Assembly (NCBI GenBank): GCA_029939385.1
Contig: JAOZSZ010000096.1
Coordinates: 1-5,991 of the forward strand
Source: Pontiella sp.
GTDB taxonomy: Bacteria; Verrucomicrobiota; Kiritimatiellia; Kiritimatiellales; Pontiellaceae
DNA: 5,991 nucleotides
Direction of reading: 5' to 3'
Shown in pieces: positions 1 through 5,991 of this stretch (positions are counted from its first letter, which is position 1; every line of letters begins with the position of its first letter). The notes beneath the pieces are model-generated. The model saw only the letters and a list, made by a program, of their open reading frames with translations. It searched no databases and was not told the DNA's origin. A program made the position numbers and the translations under genes.

Positions 1-2
1 GC

Positions 3-968
3 CAAAACCTGTCGTCTTCAAACGAAGGCTATGTTCAATACCTGAACTCACATACTACAACAGAAAGGATTAATCGCCTCGGTTTAGAAGACGGTATTAT
101 TGGAATTCATCCTTGGGATGACGGATCACTCAAGCTGGCCGTCGAAGCGGCTTTCGACATAGTGGCAGAGGAAACTGCAGTTTCAAATGCGGTTCTGTGG
201 TCTCAGCGAGGAAATTCGAATCAAAACATAAATCCTGACAATGACCTTCAATCACGTTCCTCGAAGCTATGGATGGAAATACTTGAACTCCTTAATCCAA
301 GATTGGTGATTTGCAGTGGCAATATTGCAAATTTAGTCATTGCCAACACTCGATGGGGCGGCAATATAATTAAATTGCGGCTGCCCTCCAAAACGGCGAT
401 GTCCCGAGTATCAGGCATGTTTGACGAAAATGATTTACTCCGACGTTATCCCGAGGTGAAAACAGTATTGGATCTCCATCCTGAATGGGCGAGCGGTGGC
501 TATAGGAAAAATAAGATATTCTTTGCATGCCATGCCGTGAGCACAAATACTAGCTGTATGAAGTCGCGAATGCCTACATCGAAGGAAATCGAGGAGCTGA
601 TCTCTTTTCTTCCGAAACTGTATGCTGATGGGCTTGCTCCCATCAAAAAATGGAACGGTGGAACCAAAGGATGTGATGGAGTCATTACCATGCCTTGGCC
701 AGAATACAACAAGGTTGTCGATGCATTTTACCAAGTCGCCTCCAATGAATGCTGGAGCGACTATGACTATAGCCCAGAAGAAGCGGGGCGGATGCTTGAA
801 GACGACGATATGACCAAAAATTCCGATCTTGCCCAGATCAAAACCATGCTGACCTACTGTGTTCGCGGAGAACATTTTTGTGATGGGCATTGGGGTGCAA
901 TGATTGAGGGTGGGCAGATTCGCCGATTGCTTCAGCGACTTGCTGAAATCGAATCAAAAAATGCATAA
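3..968 (+). CDS. UDG-like domain fused to a DUF6508-like domain, 5' partial
   Basis: The frame is open from base 3 to the TAA at 966-968, giving 321 visible residues with the N-terminus off the window. The GTG at 162 is only an internal codon, because good coding sequence (including GIIGIHPWDDGS) continues upstream of it. Residues 60-180 resemble the uracil-DNA-glycosylase-like fold: a stretch with SNAVLW, then LLNPRLVICSGNIANLVI (about 97-113), which matches the usual 'leader-helix, Pro, hydrophobic strand, Gly' pattern, and later FFACHAVST (about 173-181) where such proteins carry their His motif. Residues 195-315 resemble DUF6508: FLPKLYADG, a GVITMPWPEY segment, a W-x-D-x-DY stretch, then LTYCVRGEHFCDGHWGAMIE and IRRLLQRL. 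The glycosylase assignment is tentative, since the first active-site motif is not visible; the DUF6508 match is stronger. No function is established for DUF6508. A role in nucleic-acid repair or base recognition is inference only. Confidence 0.8.
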   Translation, partial: QNLSSSNEGYVQYLNSHTTTERINRLGLEDGIIGIHPWDDGSLKLAVEAAFDIVAEETAVSNAVLWSQRGNSNQNINPDNDLQSRSSKLWMEILELLNPRLVICSGNIANLVIANTRWGGNIIKLRLPSKTAMSRVSGMFDENDLLRRYPEVKTVLDLHPEWASGGYRKNKIFFACHAVSTNTSCMKSRMPTSKEIEELISFLPKLYADGLAPIKKWNGGTKGCDGVITMPWPEYNKVVDAFYQVASNECWSDYDYSPEEAGRMLEDDDMTKNSDLAQIKTMLTYCVRGEHFCDGHWGAMIEGGQIRRLLQRLAEIESKNA

Positions 969-969
969 T
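940..969 (+). promoter_or_regulatory. possible sigma70-type promoter for yjdM
   Basis: A TTGCTG box at 940-945 (three of six matches to TTGACA) and a CATAAT box at 964-969 (five of six matches to TATAAT) are 18 bases apart. Transcription would start near 976 and leave a leader of about 38 bases before the yjdM ATG. The boxes overlap the end of the upstream gene. This is a consensus match only, and AT-rich sequence makes chance matches common. Confidence 0.25.
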
Positions 970-1001
970 AAGCCATGAACTAGAACTCTGAACTTTAAAC
1001 A

Positions 1002-1006
1002 AAGGA
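1002..1006 (+). promoter_or_regulatory. ribosome binding site of yjdM
   Basis: AAGGA lies seven bases before the ATG at 1014. This supports that start and independent translation of yjdM. Confidence 0.7.
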
Positions 1007-1013
1007 TTCAAAA

Positions 1014-1358
1014 ATGAACGATTTACCCCCTTGTCCAAAATGTAATTCTGAATACACGTATCCCGATCATGATCATTTCATCTGTCCTGACTGCGGATAT
1101 GAATGGAATCAAGGCGCGACCAAAACTAGCGCCACACCCCCTGAAGAGATGGTGACAGATGCCCATGGAAATAAACTTCAGGACGGCGACTCGATCACCA
1201 TAATTAAAGATCTAAAGGTTAAGGGAGCATCGCAATCGCTCAAGGTTGGAACCAAGGTTAAGAATATTCGATTGGTCGAGGGCGATCACAATATTGACTG
1301 CAAAATTTCTGGGTTCGGTGCGATGAAGCTCAAATCCGAATTCGTGAAGAAGGCCTAA
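1014..1358 (+). CDS. yjdM: YjdM/PhnA family zinc-ribbon protein
   Basis: This is a complete 114-residue protein, the normal family length (E. coli YjdM is about 110 residues). The N-terminus is a zinc ribbon with CxxC pairs at C7/C10 and C24/C27, followed by the family signature CGYEWN. After a short variable linker (about 33-45) comes the highly conserved PhnA domain (about 46-114), with [15 protein letters not shown], then [19 protein letters not shown] and a C-terminal [10 protein letters not shown]. Family membership is near certain. The function is not settled: the gene was named for a presumed link to alkylphosphonate use, but E. coli YjdM is not the phosphonoacetate hydrolase also called PhnA, and no phosphonate genes are visible here. 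It is probably a soluble cytoplasmic protein. It sits 45 bases after the fusion gene on the same strand and may be read from its own promoter. Confidence 0.96.
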   Translation: MNDLPPCPKCNSEYTYPDHDHFICPDCGYEWNQGATKTSATPPEEMVTDAHGNKLQDGDSITIIKDLKVKGASQSLKVGTKVKNIRLVEGDHNIDCKISGFGAMKLKSEFVKKA

Positions 1359-1403
1359 CTTAAGTTTCAACCTCAAATAAGTGCCTTGACCAAAGGCTGC
1401 ATT

Positions 1404-1949
1404 CTATTTTTCAATTTCTAATTCGAGAAGGGCTTCGGGCGCCGCTTTGCGCGGTTTCCCCCCTAGGAGCAGGACGACTCTTTCCTGTACTTGCTCAAGC
1501 TCATCAAGCTTGAGCTCGGGATCAATGATCATAAAGCTTTCACCTGTTTTTTTATGCTCATAGATGCGTAACTTCCGCAGGTCTTCTGTCTTTTGGGTGT
1601 CGCGTTCAACGAGGATTTTCTTGCGTTCAAGCATGACTGTAAGAATAAAGATGGCACTGAGGTCTTCTTCATCTTCCTTGGCCATTAGCTTTCGAAGAAG
1701 AGACTCTACATTCTCCTTCTTTACGACTTCTTCAACGGGTGGAGGAATAATAAAAACCGTTTTCCAGGTACTTAGAGCAGGGTGTTCTTTTTTTGAGCAT
1801 TGCTCGCAAAAGTCCTGCCGTGTGTATTCCCCTTCATCAAAGAATAAATAGGAGAAAAGCTCCTGATTGTGTTGAAACTTCTCTTCACAGCCATCGCATG
1901 CCTTGGCACATTTCTTTACATGCCAATTGTCTATGTTTTCGCGGCCCAT
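1404..1949 (-). CDS. conserved hypothetical protein with a Cys4 zinc-binding N-terminus
   Basis: The ATG at 1949 is chosen because AAGGAG lies eight bases upstream; the frame extends to 2009, but that part has no such site and an unlikely sequence. The product has 181 residues. The N-terminus MGRENIDNWHVKKCAKACDGC has C18xxC21, matched by C48xxC51 (FCEQC), which suggests a Cys4 zinc-binding site; C14 is an extra Cys. A Pro-rich segment (IIPPPVEEV, about 87-95) leads to a helical region rich in charged residues (VESLLRKLMAKEDEEDL, then VMLERKKILVERD). A C-terminal segment follows with RIYEHKKTGESFMI and VQERVVLLLGGKP. There is no signal peptide or membrane segment, so it is probably cytoplasmic. 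I recall very similar uncharacterised proteins from Verrucomicrobia and relatives, but no function is known to me. It is last in the orn-ftsK-pgsA run, 87 bases after pgsA, so it may be co-transcribed. Confidence 0.85.
   Translation of the reverse strand: MGRENIDNWHVKKCAKACDGCEEKFQHNQELFSYLFFDEGEYTRQDFCEQCSKKEHPALSTWKTVFIIPPPVEEVVKKENVESLLRKLMAKEDEEDLSAIFILTVMLERKKILVERDTQKTEDLRKLRIYEHKKTGESFMIIDPELKLDELEQVQERVVLLLGGKPRKAAPEALLELEIEK
1493..1515. repeat. perfect 9-bp inverted repeat inside a gene
   Basis: GCTCAAGCT at 1493-1501 is exactly complementary to AGCTTGAGC at 1507-1515, with a five-base loop. It lies in codons for the ELKLDELEQ stretch of the Cys4 protein, where alternating Glu/Leu/Lys codons could produce it by chance. 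There is no T-run next to it, so it is not a terminator. Confidence 0.6.
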
Positions 1950-1957
1950 ATGAAGAA

Positions 1958-1963
1958 CTCCTT
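1958..1963 (-). promoter_or_regulatory. ribosome binding site that sets the Cys4 protein start
   Basis: On the - strand AAGGAG lies eight bases before the ATG at 1949. It decides between that start and an extended frame beginning at 2009. Confidence 0.75.
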
Positions 1964-2036
1964 CGGGGTGGTGTACGGGAGTGATGGGTATGGGGAATAT
2001 CGTTAACACCTCGACACCCTGCCCCCCGTTACTCCC

Positions 2037-2603
2037 TTACTCAGCCCCTTCCTTTTCCCAAATAATGTGTCGTTGCTGCCAAAAGTAAACGACCCCTGTC
2101 CATGCGGTAAATAGCGCCGTACCCAAGCCTAGCCACCAAGCAAATGAACTTCCAGGAATGGGAAGCCAGCTCGTTGGCCAGATTAATCCAAAAAATAGGA
2201 GACAGATGGCTAGCATCTGCACGGTAGTCTTAAGTTTCCCCCACATACTGGCAGGCATTACGATCCCTTTTTCAATCATCAGCAGACGCATGCCCGTGAC
2301 CATAAATTCGCGTGCAATAATCAATACCACCATCCATGCACGTAAACTATCAAGTTCAATGAAACCAATGAATGCGGCACAAACGAGTACTTTATCGGCC
2401 AGCGGATCCATTAATTTTCCAAAGGATGTGCATCCAAAAAAGTTACGGGCAAGATAGCCATCAAGTGCATCCGTAATACTCGCAATAATAAAAATAATAA
2501 GTGCCGCAATGCGTGCATACGGGAACTCCATACTCATACAGACCATCATTACGGCGGTCATCCAGAATCGGCTTATCGTTAGGTGGTTGGGGAGACTTTT
2601 CAT
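2037..2603 (-). CDS. pgsA: CDP-diacylglycerol--glycerol-3-phosphate 3-phosphatidyltransferase
   Basis: The enzyme transfers the phosphatidyl group from CDP-diacylglycerol to glycerol-3-phosphate, making phosphatidylglycerol phosphate. This is the committed step to phosphatidylglycerol and cardiolipin, carried out in the inner membrane. The 188-residue length is normal. The CDP-alcohol phosphotransferase signature is complete: D45-A-L-D48-G49-x-x-A52-R53, eight residues, then G62-x3-D66-x3-D70. The N-terminus LPNHLTISRF matches the usual 'PNxLTxxR' opening. Several hydrophobic segments fit membrane helices, at roughly 12-25, 31-45, 72-84, 88-106, 127-142 and 154-174. The ATG at 2603 has no clear Shine-Dalgarno site. 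It follows the RodZ-like gene by 41 bases, the order also known from Firmicutes near recA. Alternative members of the family (for example phosphatidylserine synthase) fit less well by N-terminus and context. Confidence 0.94.
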   Translation of the reverse strand: MKSLPNHLTISRFWMTAVMMVCMSMEFPYARIAALIIFIIASITDALDGYLARNFFGCTSFGKLMDPLADKVLVCAAFIGFIELDSLRAWMVVLIIAREFMVTGMRLLMIEKGIVMPASMWGKLKTTVQMLAICLLFFGLIWPTSWLPIPGSSFAWWLGLGTALFTAWTGVVYFWQQRHIIWEKEGAE

Positions 2604-2644
2604 TGGAGATTCATTTTGTAAGATTTTTAGAGATAAAAACGAGT

Positions 2645-3244
2645 TTAGTTTACTTCAATTTCGCCGTATTTAACGAGGTAGGCATTGGGTTGATCCTCGA
2701 AAAGTTGTTGCCGTTCGACGAATGCAACCCCTTCTGCTGAAGCAGGTTCATCCTCACCGCCAGCACACTGCGTTACACTAAATAAAATAATGAGGAGGGC
2801 CAATATGCTGCCGCCAATCCACACTAATGTTTTGGGAGAAAATCTAAATCCAGCAAGCTTTGTTGCGGATGAATCCCCCCCGCTAAAGATCGGAGAACTC
2901 TCTTTCAAGGCGGAAGAAACTTCGCCCACCGCCTGATCCGTAGGGGTTAGATTCTGACGTGCTTCATCGGAAAGCGATCGAATACTTTTGGGGGCATATT
3001 GCTCTGTATATTCATTCACAAGGGGCTGAAAATCGATTCCGAGGTATTTAGCATACATCTTTAAAAAGCTTTTGGCGTAGATGGGGGCGGAAAGTGCGCC
3101 AAAGTCATCCGCTTCCATGGCTTCGATAAATTTGGAAAGGATCTTCGTGGCCTGCCCTGCCTCGGAAACACTAACTCCTTTTTCCTGACGAGCTGATTCG
3201 AGTTTTTGCCCGATCGTTCCAATATTTAAGCTAGTCTGTTCCAT
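2645..3244 (-). CDS. RodZ-like membrane-anchored helix-turn-helix protein (short form)
   Basis: Residues about 8-80 form the RodZ/YmfM type HTH domain: IGQKLESARQEKGVSVSEAG, a TKILSKFIEAMEADDF helix, then PIYAKSFLKMYAKYLGID. A Ser/Thr-rich linker follows, with one transmembrane helix at about 138-158 (LVWIGGSILALLIILFSV) preceded by a Lys/Arg-containing stretch. Topology is inferred as N-terminus in the cytoplasm. RodZ proteins bind MreB through the HTH domain and help maintain rod shape; that role is inferred here. The protein ends about 40 residues after the membrane helix, so the extracytoplasmic beta domain (DUF4115) of classical RodZ is missing. The ATG is supported by GGGAG nine bases upstream. 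The start overlaps the end of ftsK by 14 bases, which suggests translational coupling. This gene sits between ftsK and pgsA, as ymfM does upstream of pgsA in Bacillus. Confidence 0.85.
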   Translation of the reverse strand: MEQTSLNIGTIGQKLESARQEKGVSVSEAGQATKILSKFIEAMEADDFGALSAPIYAKSFLKMYAKYLGIDFQPLVNEYTEQYAPKSIRSLSDEARQNLTPTDQAVGEVSSALKESSPIFSGGDSSATKLAGFRFSPKTLVWIGGSILALLIILFSVTQCAGGEDEPASAEGVAFVERQQLFEDQPNAYLVKYGEIEVN

Positions 3245-5620
3245 TATTTTCTACTCCCGAGTTTTGGGGGATCTCCCCATCAAAATCTATCAAAATTTCA
3301 CGAGGGCCAGCCCCCTCCGGCGGCCCAATCATACCACGTTCTTCAAGAAGATCCATCACTCGAGCCGCGCGTGTGTATCCAATACGAAGCCGCCGCTGAA
3401 GCGATGAAGTTGATGCCCGCTTGGTCTGGCGAATCACTTCAATGGCCTGTGCGATGATTTCATCATCTTCACCACTATCCATTTCAGGAAGATCCGTCAT
3501 GGGTTTTTCAATCTTTTCATGAATTTCGGTAATAAAGTCTGGCCTACCCTGCTTCTTGCAGAAATCGGTTATTCGATCAATTTCTCCATCACTCGTGAAG
3601 GCCCCCTGCGAACGAATCAACTTATCCGATCCCGGAGGAAGAACGAGCATATCGCCACGGCCAAGCAGAGCATCTGCCCCCATGCGATCAAGGATCGTAC
3701 GACTGTCGACTTTTTGTGAAACCTTAAAGGCAATACGTACGGGGAAGTTGGCTTTAATGGTGCCTGTAATTACCTTCACGTCGGGACGTTGTGTTGCAAG
3801 AATCATATGAATTCCAGCGGCTCTTGATTTGGCCGCTAAACGCGCAATTCCAGCCTCGATCTCCGCCTGAGCAACGGCCATCAGATCCGCTAATTCATCA
3901 ATAACGATAACGATATATGGAAGTTTTTCTGGGATCTGACCTTTCTGATTAGAAGATTCCTCCGCATTGGTATCACCAAAAAGTTCTTCCTGCTTTTGAA
4001 TTACACGGGTGTTGAATCCCGTTAGATCACGTACTCAGTCATACGGAACCATTTAAAGCGCCGCTCCATTTCGTCAATCGCCCATTTAAGGCCAAGCGGC
4101 ACTTTCTTAGCATTCGTGATAACCGGAACCACAAGGTGCGGTAAATTATTATATTGATGAAATTCAACGCTCTTTGGATCAACAAGGATCAGTCGGAGAT
4201 CTGCCGGGGAATGCTTCATGAGTAAGCCGGTCAAAATCGAGTTCATACAGACCGATTTACCTGCACCCGTTGCACCGGCAATCAACAGATGCGGCATCTT
4301 GGCTAGGTCAAAAACCATACTTTCACCGTTCGTATCTTTCCCAAGAATCAATGGAAGTGCATGCGTCCCCATCTGAAATTCCTGACTTTCAACCATATCG
4401 CGGAAAAAGACAGAAGAACGCGTGGCATTAGGCACTTCAACCCCACAAACCCCTTTGCCAGGAATGGGTGCTTGAATGCGAATACTCTCTGCATGCATCT
4501 TGAGTGCAATGTTATCGGACAAGGCCTTAATGCGCTCAACACGCACTCCGGGTGCCGGTAATATTTCATAACAGGTCACCACAGGCCCTTGTTGCACTCC
4601 GGTCACCTTGGCTTCAACACCAAATTCTTCCAGTGCATTTTGTAAAATCTGAGCCGTCTTGGCAATTTCGTCGGGCGACATCCCCGTGCCTTGGACAACC
4701 CGAGGATCGAGTAAATCCAGCGGAGGTAACTGGTAGTTCACGAGGGAGGCGTCCTCTTCGAGGCCAGAGAATGAGGGATCTAGAACCTCATCCTTCTTTG
4801 CTTTTGAGGTCACTTGCTTCTTTGCCCCGTCCCAATCTCCCTTTTCAACTTGAGGGGAGACTTTTTTCTTTTTCGTAACCGCCGACTTAAGTTGCTTTGC
4901 CTCAAGAGCGATCTGTTGTTCTTTAAGCATCTTTTGAATATCACCCGAAGCCAAAGATTGATGAGTATCTTCCGACTTGGGCTTGCGCGATACACGCTTG
5001 CGTTTTGGCTTATCCGAAGGGGCAATGACCTCTTCTGCTGTTGGATTTTCTATTCTAAGTGTCTTGATCCATACCCAAAGCTGTTTTCCTAAATCTATAA
5101 TATTCAAATCGAGCATGCGAATGACTGAAATAACCAATAACACCACAAAAACAATGCCTGCCCCCGCGTGACCAATCCAATATCCCAGCGTTCGTTGGGC
5201 TAGCATTTCACCCATCAGGCCTCCCGGCGTGCCAATATTTAAGCGACTAACCACGCCATGCCATACCTGATCGTTCATATCTATCAAGCCGGACAAGCAA
5301 AACAAACCCAACACAAACCATAGCAAACGAGGATAAATTTTTCGGGCAGAATAAAATACAGATGAAACCCCGATCCAAAGAATACAAAAAGGGATCGTAA
5401 AACCCGCCACACCAAAATACATGAAAGCGGCATAAGCGGTACGAGCACCGAATGGACCAATCCAGTTATGCGAACCGGGTTGATTATGGAACAATCCAAT
5501 ATCTGCTGGATTATACGATAAAATGCCCAACAGCAGCATTAATCCCAGCGTACCCACCAATATTCCCGCAATCTCTCGCCAGCCCGAACGAACCGGTGTC
5601 TCTATCTTTGTTTTTGCCAT
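3231..5620 (-). CDS. ftsK: DNA translocase FtsK, interrupted by a one-base frameshift
   Basis: FtsK/SpoIIIE pumps DNA at the division septum and helps resolve chromosome dimers. With one base restored the protein has 796 residues, a normal short FtsK. Four membrane helices lie at about 17-35, 62-87, 97-115 and 153-170. A Lys-rich linker (about 200-290) follows. The alpha/beta motor has Walker A GATGAGKSV at about 449-457 and Walker B IVIVIDELADLM at about 570-581, then ATQRPDVKVITG and FPVRIAFKV. The C-terminal gamma winged helix (about 718-777) has TKRASTSSLQRRLRIGYTRAARVMDLLEERGMIG, the domain that reads polar DNA motifs. The ATG at 5620 (MAKTKIETP) is chosen; a TTG-initiated extension to 5713 has no ribosome site and contains a hairpin. 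No Shine-Dalgarno site precedes 5620 either. The first part, read alone, stops at 4022. The second resumes at 4034 and would otherwise start only at the Met at 3881, just after Walker B. If the base is truly missing, the gene is inactive. Confidence 0.93.
3254..3258 (-). promoter_or_regulatory. ribosome binding site of the RodZ-like gene, inside ftsK
   Basis: GGGAG on the - strand lies nine bases before the ATG at 3244, within the last codons of ftsK. Its position suits re-initiation by ribosomes finishing ftsK. Confidence 0.65.
4022..4037 (-). other. frameshift site in ftsK
   Basis: The upstream frame reads ERRFKWFRMT and then runs out of frame into EYVI and a TAA at 4022-4024. In another frame, from 4034 down, the codons give VRDLTGFNTRVIQ, which is the expected FtsK continuation, and this frame is closed upstream by a TGA at 4035-4037. 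Adding one C next to the single C at 4036 (+ strand) changes ACT-GAG-TAC to ACT-GGA-GTA-C. This restores the conserved Gly-Val-Arg and gives exactly 797 codons from 5620 to 3231. No slippery heptamer is visible, so programmed frameshifting is unlikely. The cause is either a real deletion or a sequencing/assembly error. Confidence 0.9.
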
Positions 5621-5626
5621 TTGATG

Positions 5627-5656
5627 AATATAGAAGAAACCACCCCGCCAAAGCAA
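5627..5656 (-). promoter_or_regulatory. possible promoter giving a leaderless ftsK mRNA
   Basis: On the - strand TTGCTT (5651-5656) and TATATT (5627-5632) are 18 bases apart; the second box matches TATAAT at five of six. The predicted start point, six or seven bases downstream, falls on the ATG at 5620. That would explain the lack of a ribosome binding site before ftsK. The first box is weak (three of six), so this is a suggestion only. Confidence 0.3.
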
Positions 5657-5674
5657 AATGATTTCAAAGGTTTG

Positions 5675-5697
5675 GAAGAAAAGCCCCGCGTGCGCGG
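5675..5697 (-). terminator. possible weak terminator between orn and ftsK
   Basis: On the - strand CCGC (5694-5697) pairs with GCGG (5686-5689) around a four-base loop, followed by GCTTTTCTTC. The stem is short but all G/C. It lies 28 bases beyond the orn stop and ahead of the ftsK start at 5620. The stem is too short for confident assignment. Confidence 0.3.
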
Positions 5698-5724
5698 ATG
5701 GGATTGATACCAATTTTTGAGAAA

Positions 5725-5991
5725 CTAGTCGTTTAGTCTTAACTTCGATTGGTAAAAGGCCAGTTCCGCAATGGAAGCTTTAATGTCGAAGAGCGCATCG
5801 TGGGCATTGGCCGAAGTTATTTCGCCCCCGGGGAAGTATTGGTTCAGCTGACTGACGCTTTCCTTGTCAAAAGGTTGCTGTTCCACCCAATCCTGCCACT
5901 GAATTTTGAGGGTGGAGACGTCGAGCAGGCGATAGTGCAGGCGGCTGGCAAACTGGGGAAGAAACTTGCGCATAAGAAACCAATCGTTGTG
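5725..5991 (-). CDS. orn: oligoribonuclease, C-terminal part (5' end off the window)
   Basis: Orn is a DEDDh-family 3'-to-5' exonuclease that degrades two- to five-nucleotide RNAs, including pGpG from cyclic-di-GMP breakdown, in the cytoplasm. The frame is open to the window's last base, so the 88 visible residues are the C-terminal half. Fragment residues 1-7 read HNDWFLM, where D3 fits the third catalytic acidic residue (the NxxxxDRxFL region of E. coli Orn). The family hallmark LHYRLLDVSTLK follows at about 18-29. AHDALFDIKASIAELAFY carries the H64 and D69 pair of the H-x4-D motif, the last two catalytic residues. The first acidic pair is off the window. The stretch between the hallmark and the His (about 30-63) is longer than in E. 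coli. It heads the core run on this strand, 104 bases before ftsK. Confidence 0.9.
   Translation of the reverse strand, partial: HNDWFLMRKFLPQFASRLHYRLLDVSTLKIQWQDWVEQQPFDKESVSQLNQYFPGGEITSANAHDALFDIKASIAELAFYQSKLRLND

Noticed and set aside
435..890. 151-codon open frame on the - strand inside the fusion gene
   Set aside because: It is a shadow of the + strand gene: its product has no recognisable domain, while the + strand frame has clear protein-family matches throughout.
1383..1397. GCCTT-loop-AAGGC hairpin in the convergent gap, as a terminator for yjdM
   Set aside because: The stem is only five pairs and the nearest T-run starts about eight bases away, so it does not form a convincing intrinsic terminator in either direction.
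1950..2009. Extension of the Cys4 protein to an upstream start at 2009
   Set aside because: The AAGGAG site would lie inside the extension and is perfectly spaced for the ATG at 1949; the extra residues look like translated spacer.
4022..4040. Programmed frameshift in ftsK
   Set aside because: There is no slippery heptamer or clear stimulatory structure, and a simple -1 shift would put Glu where the family has Gly. A single missing base explains the data better.
5621..5713. 31-residue N-terminal extension of FtsK from a TTG codon at 5713
   Set aside because: There is no ribosome site, the start codon is rare, and the region contains a G/C hairpin followed by T-rich sequence. The ATG at 5620 gives a typical MAKTK opening.

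Overview
The window looks like a bacterial chromosome segment of moderate GC content. It has two parts facing each other. The left part (about 1-1358, + strand) holds the end of an uncommon two-domain gene and a small yjdM/phnA gene. The right part (about 1404-5991, - strand) is a run of core genes: oligoribonuclease (orn), ftsK, a RodZ-like membrane HTH gene, pgsA and a conserved small Cys4 protein. The two parts converge at about 1359-1403. The host is probably Gram-negative. The character of the FtsK and of the small Cys-rich protein that starts MGRENIDNW suggests the Verrucomicrobiota/Kiritimatiellota side of the PVC group. That assignment is from memory of similar proteins and is uncertain.

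Left part: the reading frame ending at 968 is open back to the first base, so the gene is cut by the window edge. Its visible 321 codons carry a segment resembling the uracil-DNA-glycosylase-like fold, followed by a C-terminal DUF6508-like domain. yjdM follows 45 bases later, with its own ribosome binding site and a possible promoter.

Right part, in transcription order: the C-terminal 88 codons of orn (cut by the right edge); ftsK (about 796 aa if repaired); the RodZ-like gene, which overlaps the ftsK stop by 14 bases; pgsA after 41 bases; and the Cys4 gene after 87 bases. The order ftsK/spoIIIE - HTH membrane gene - pgsA is a well-known bacterial neighbourhood, linking chromosome segregation, cell shape and phospholipid synthesis.

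The clearest anomaly is in ftsK. A one-base deletion at about 4036 splits it into a 4022-5620 frame and a 3231-4034 frame. Restoring one C on the + strand recreates the conserved Gly-Val-Arg segment and joins both halves into a complete protein. I saw no CRISPR array, RNA gene, insertion sequence or convincing new multi-gene system. The most novel-looking item is the glycosylase-like/DUF6508 fusion.
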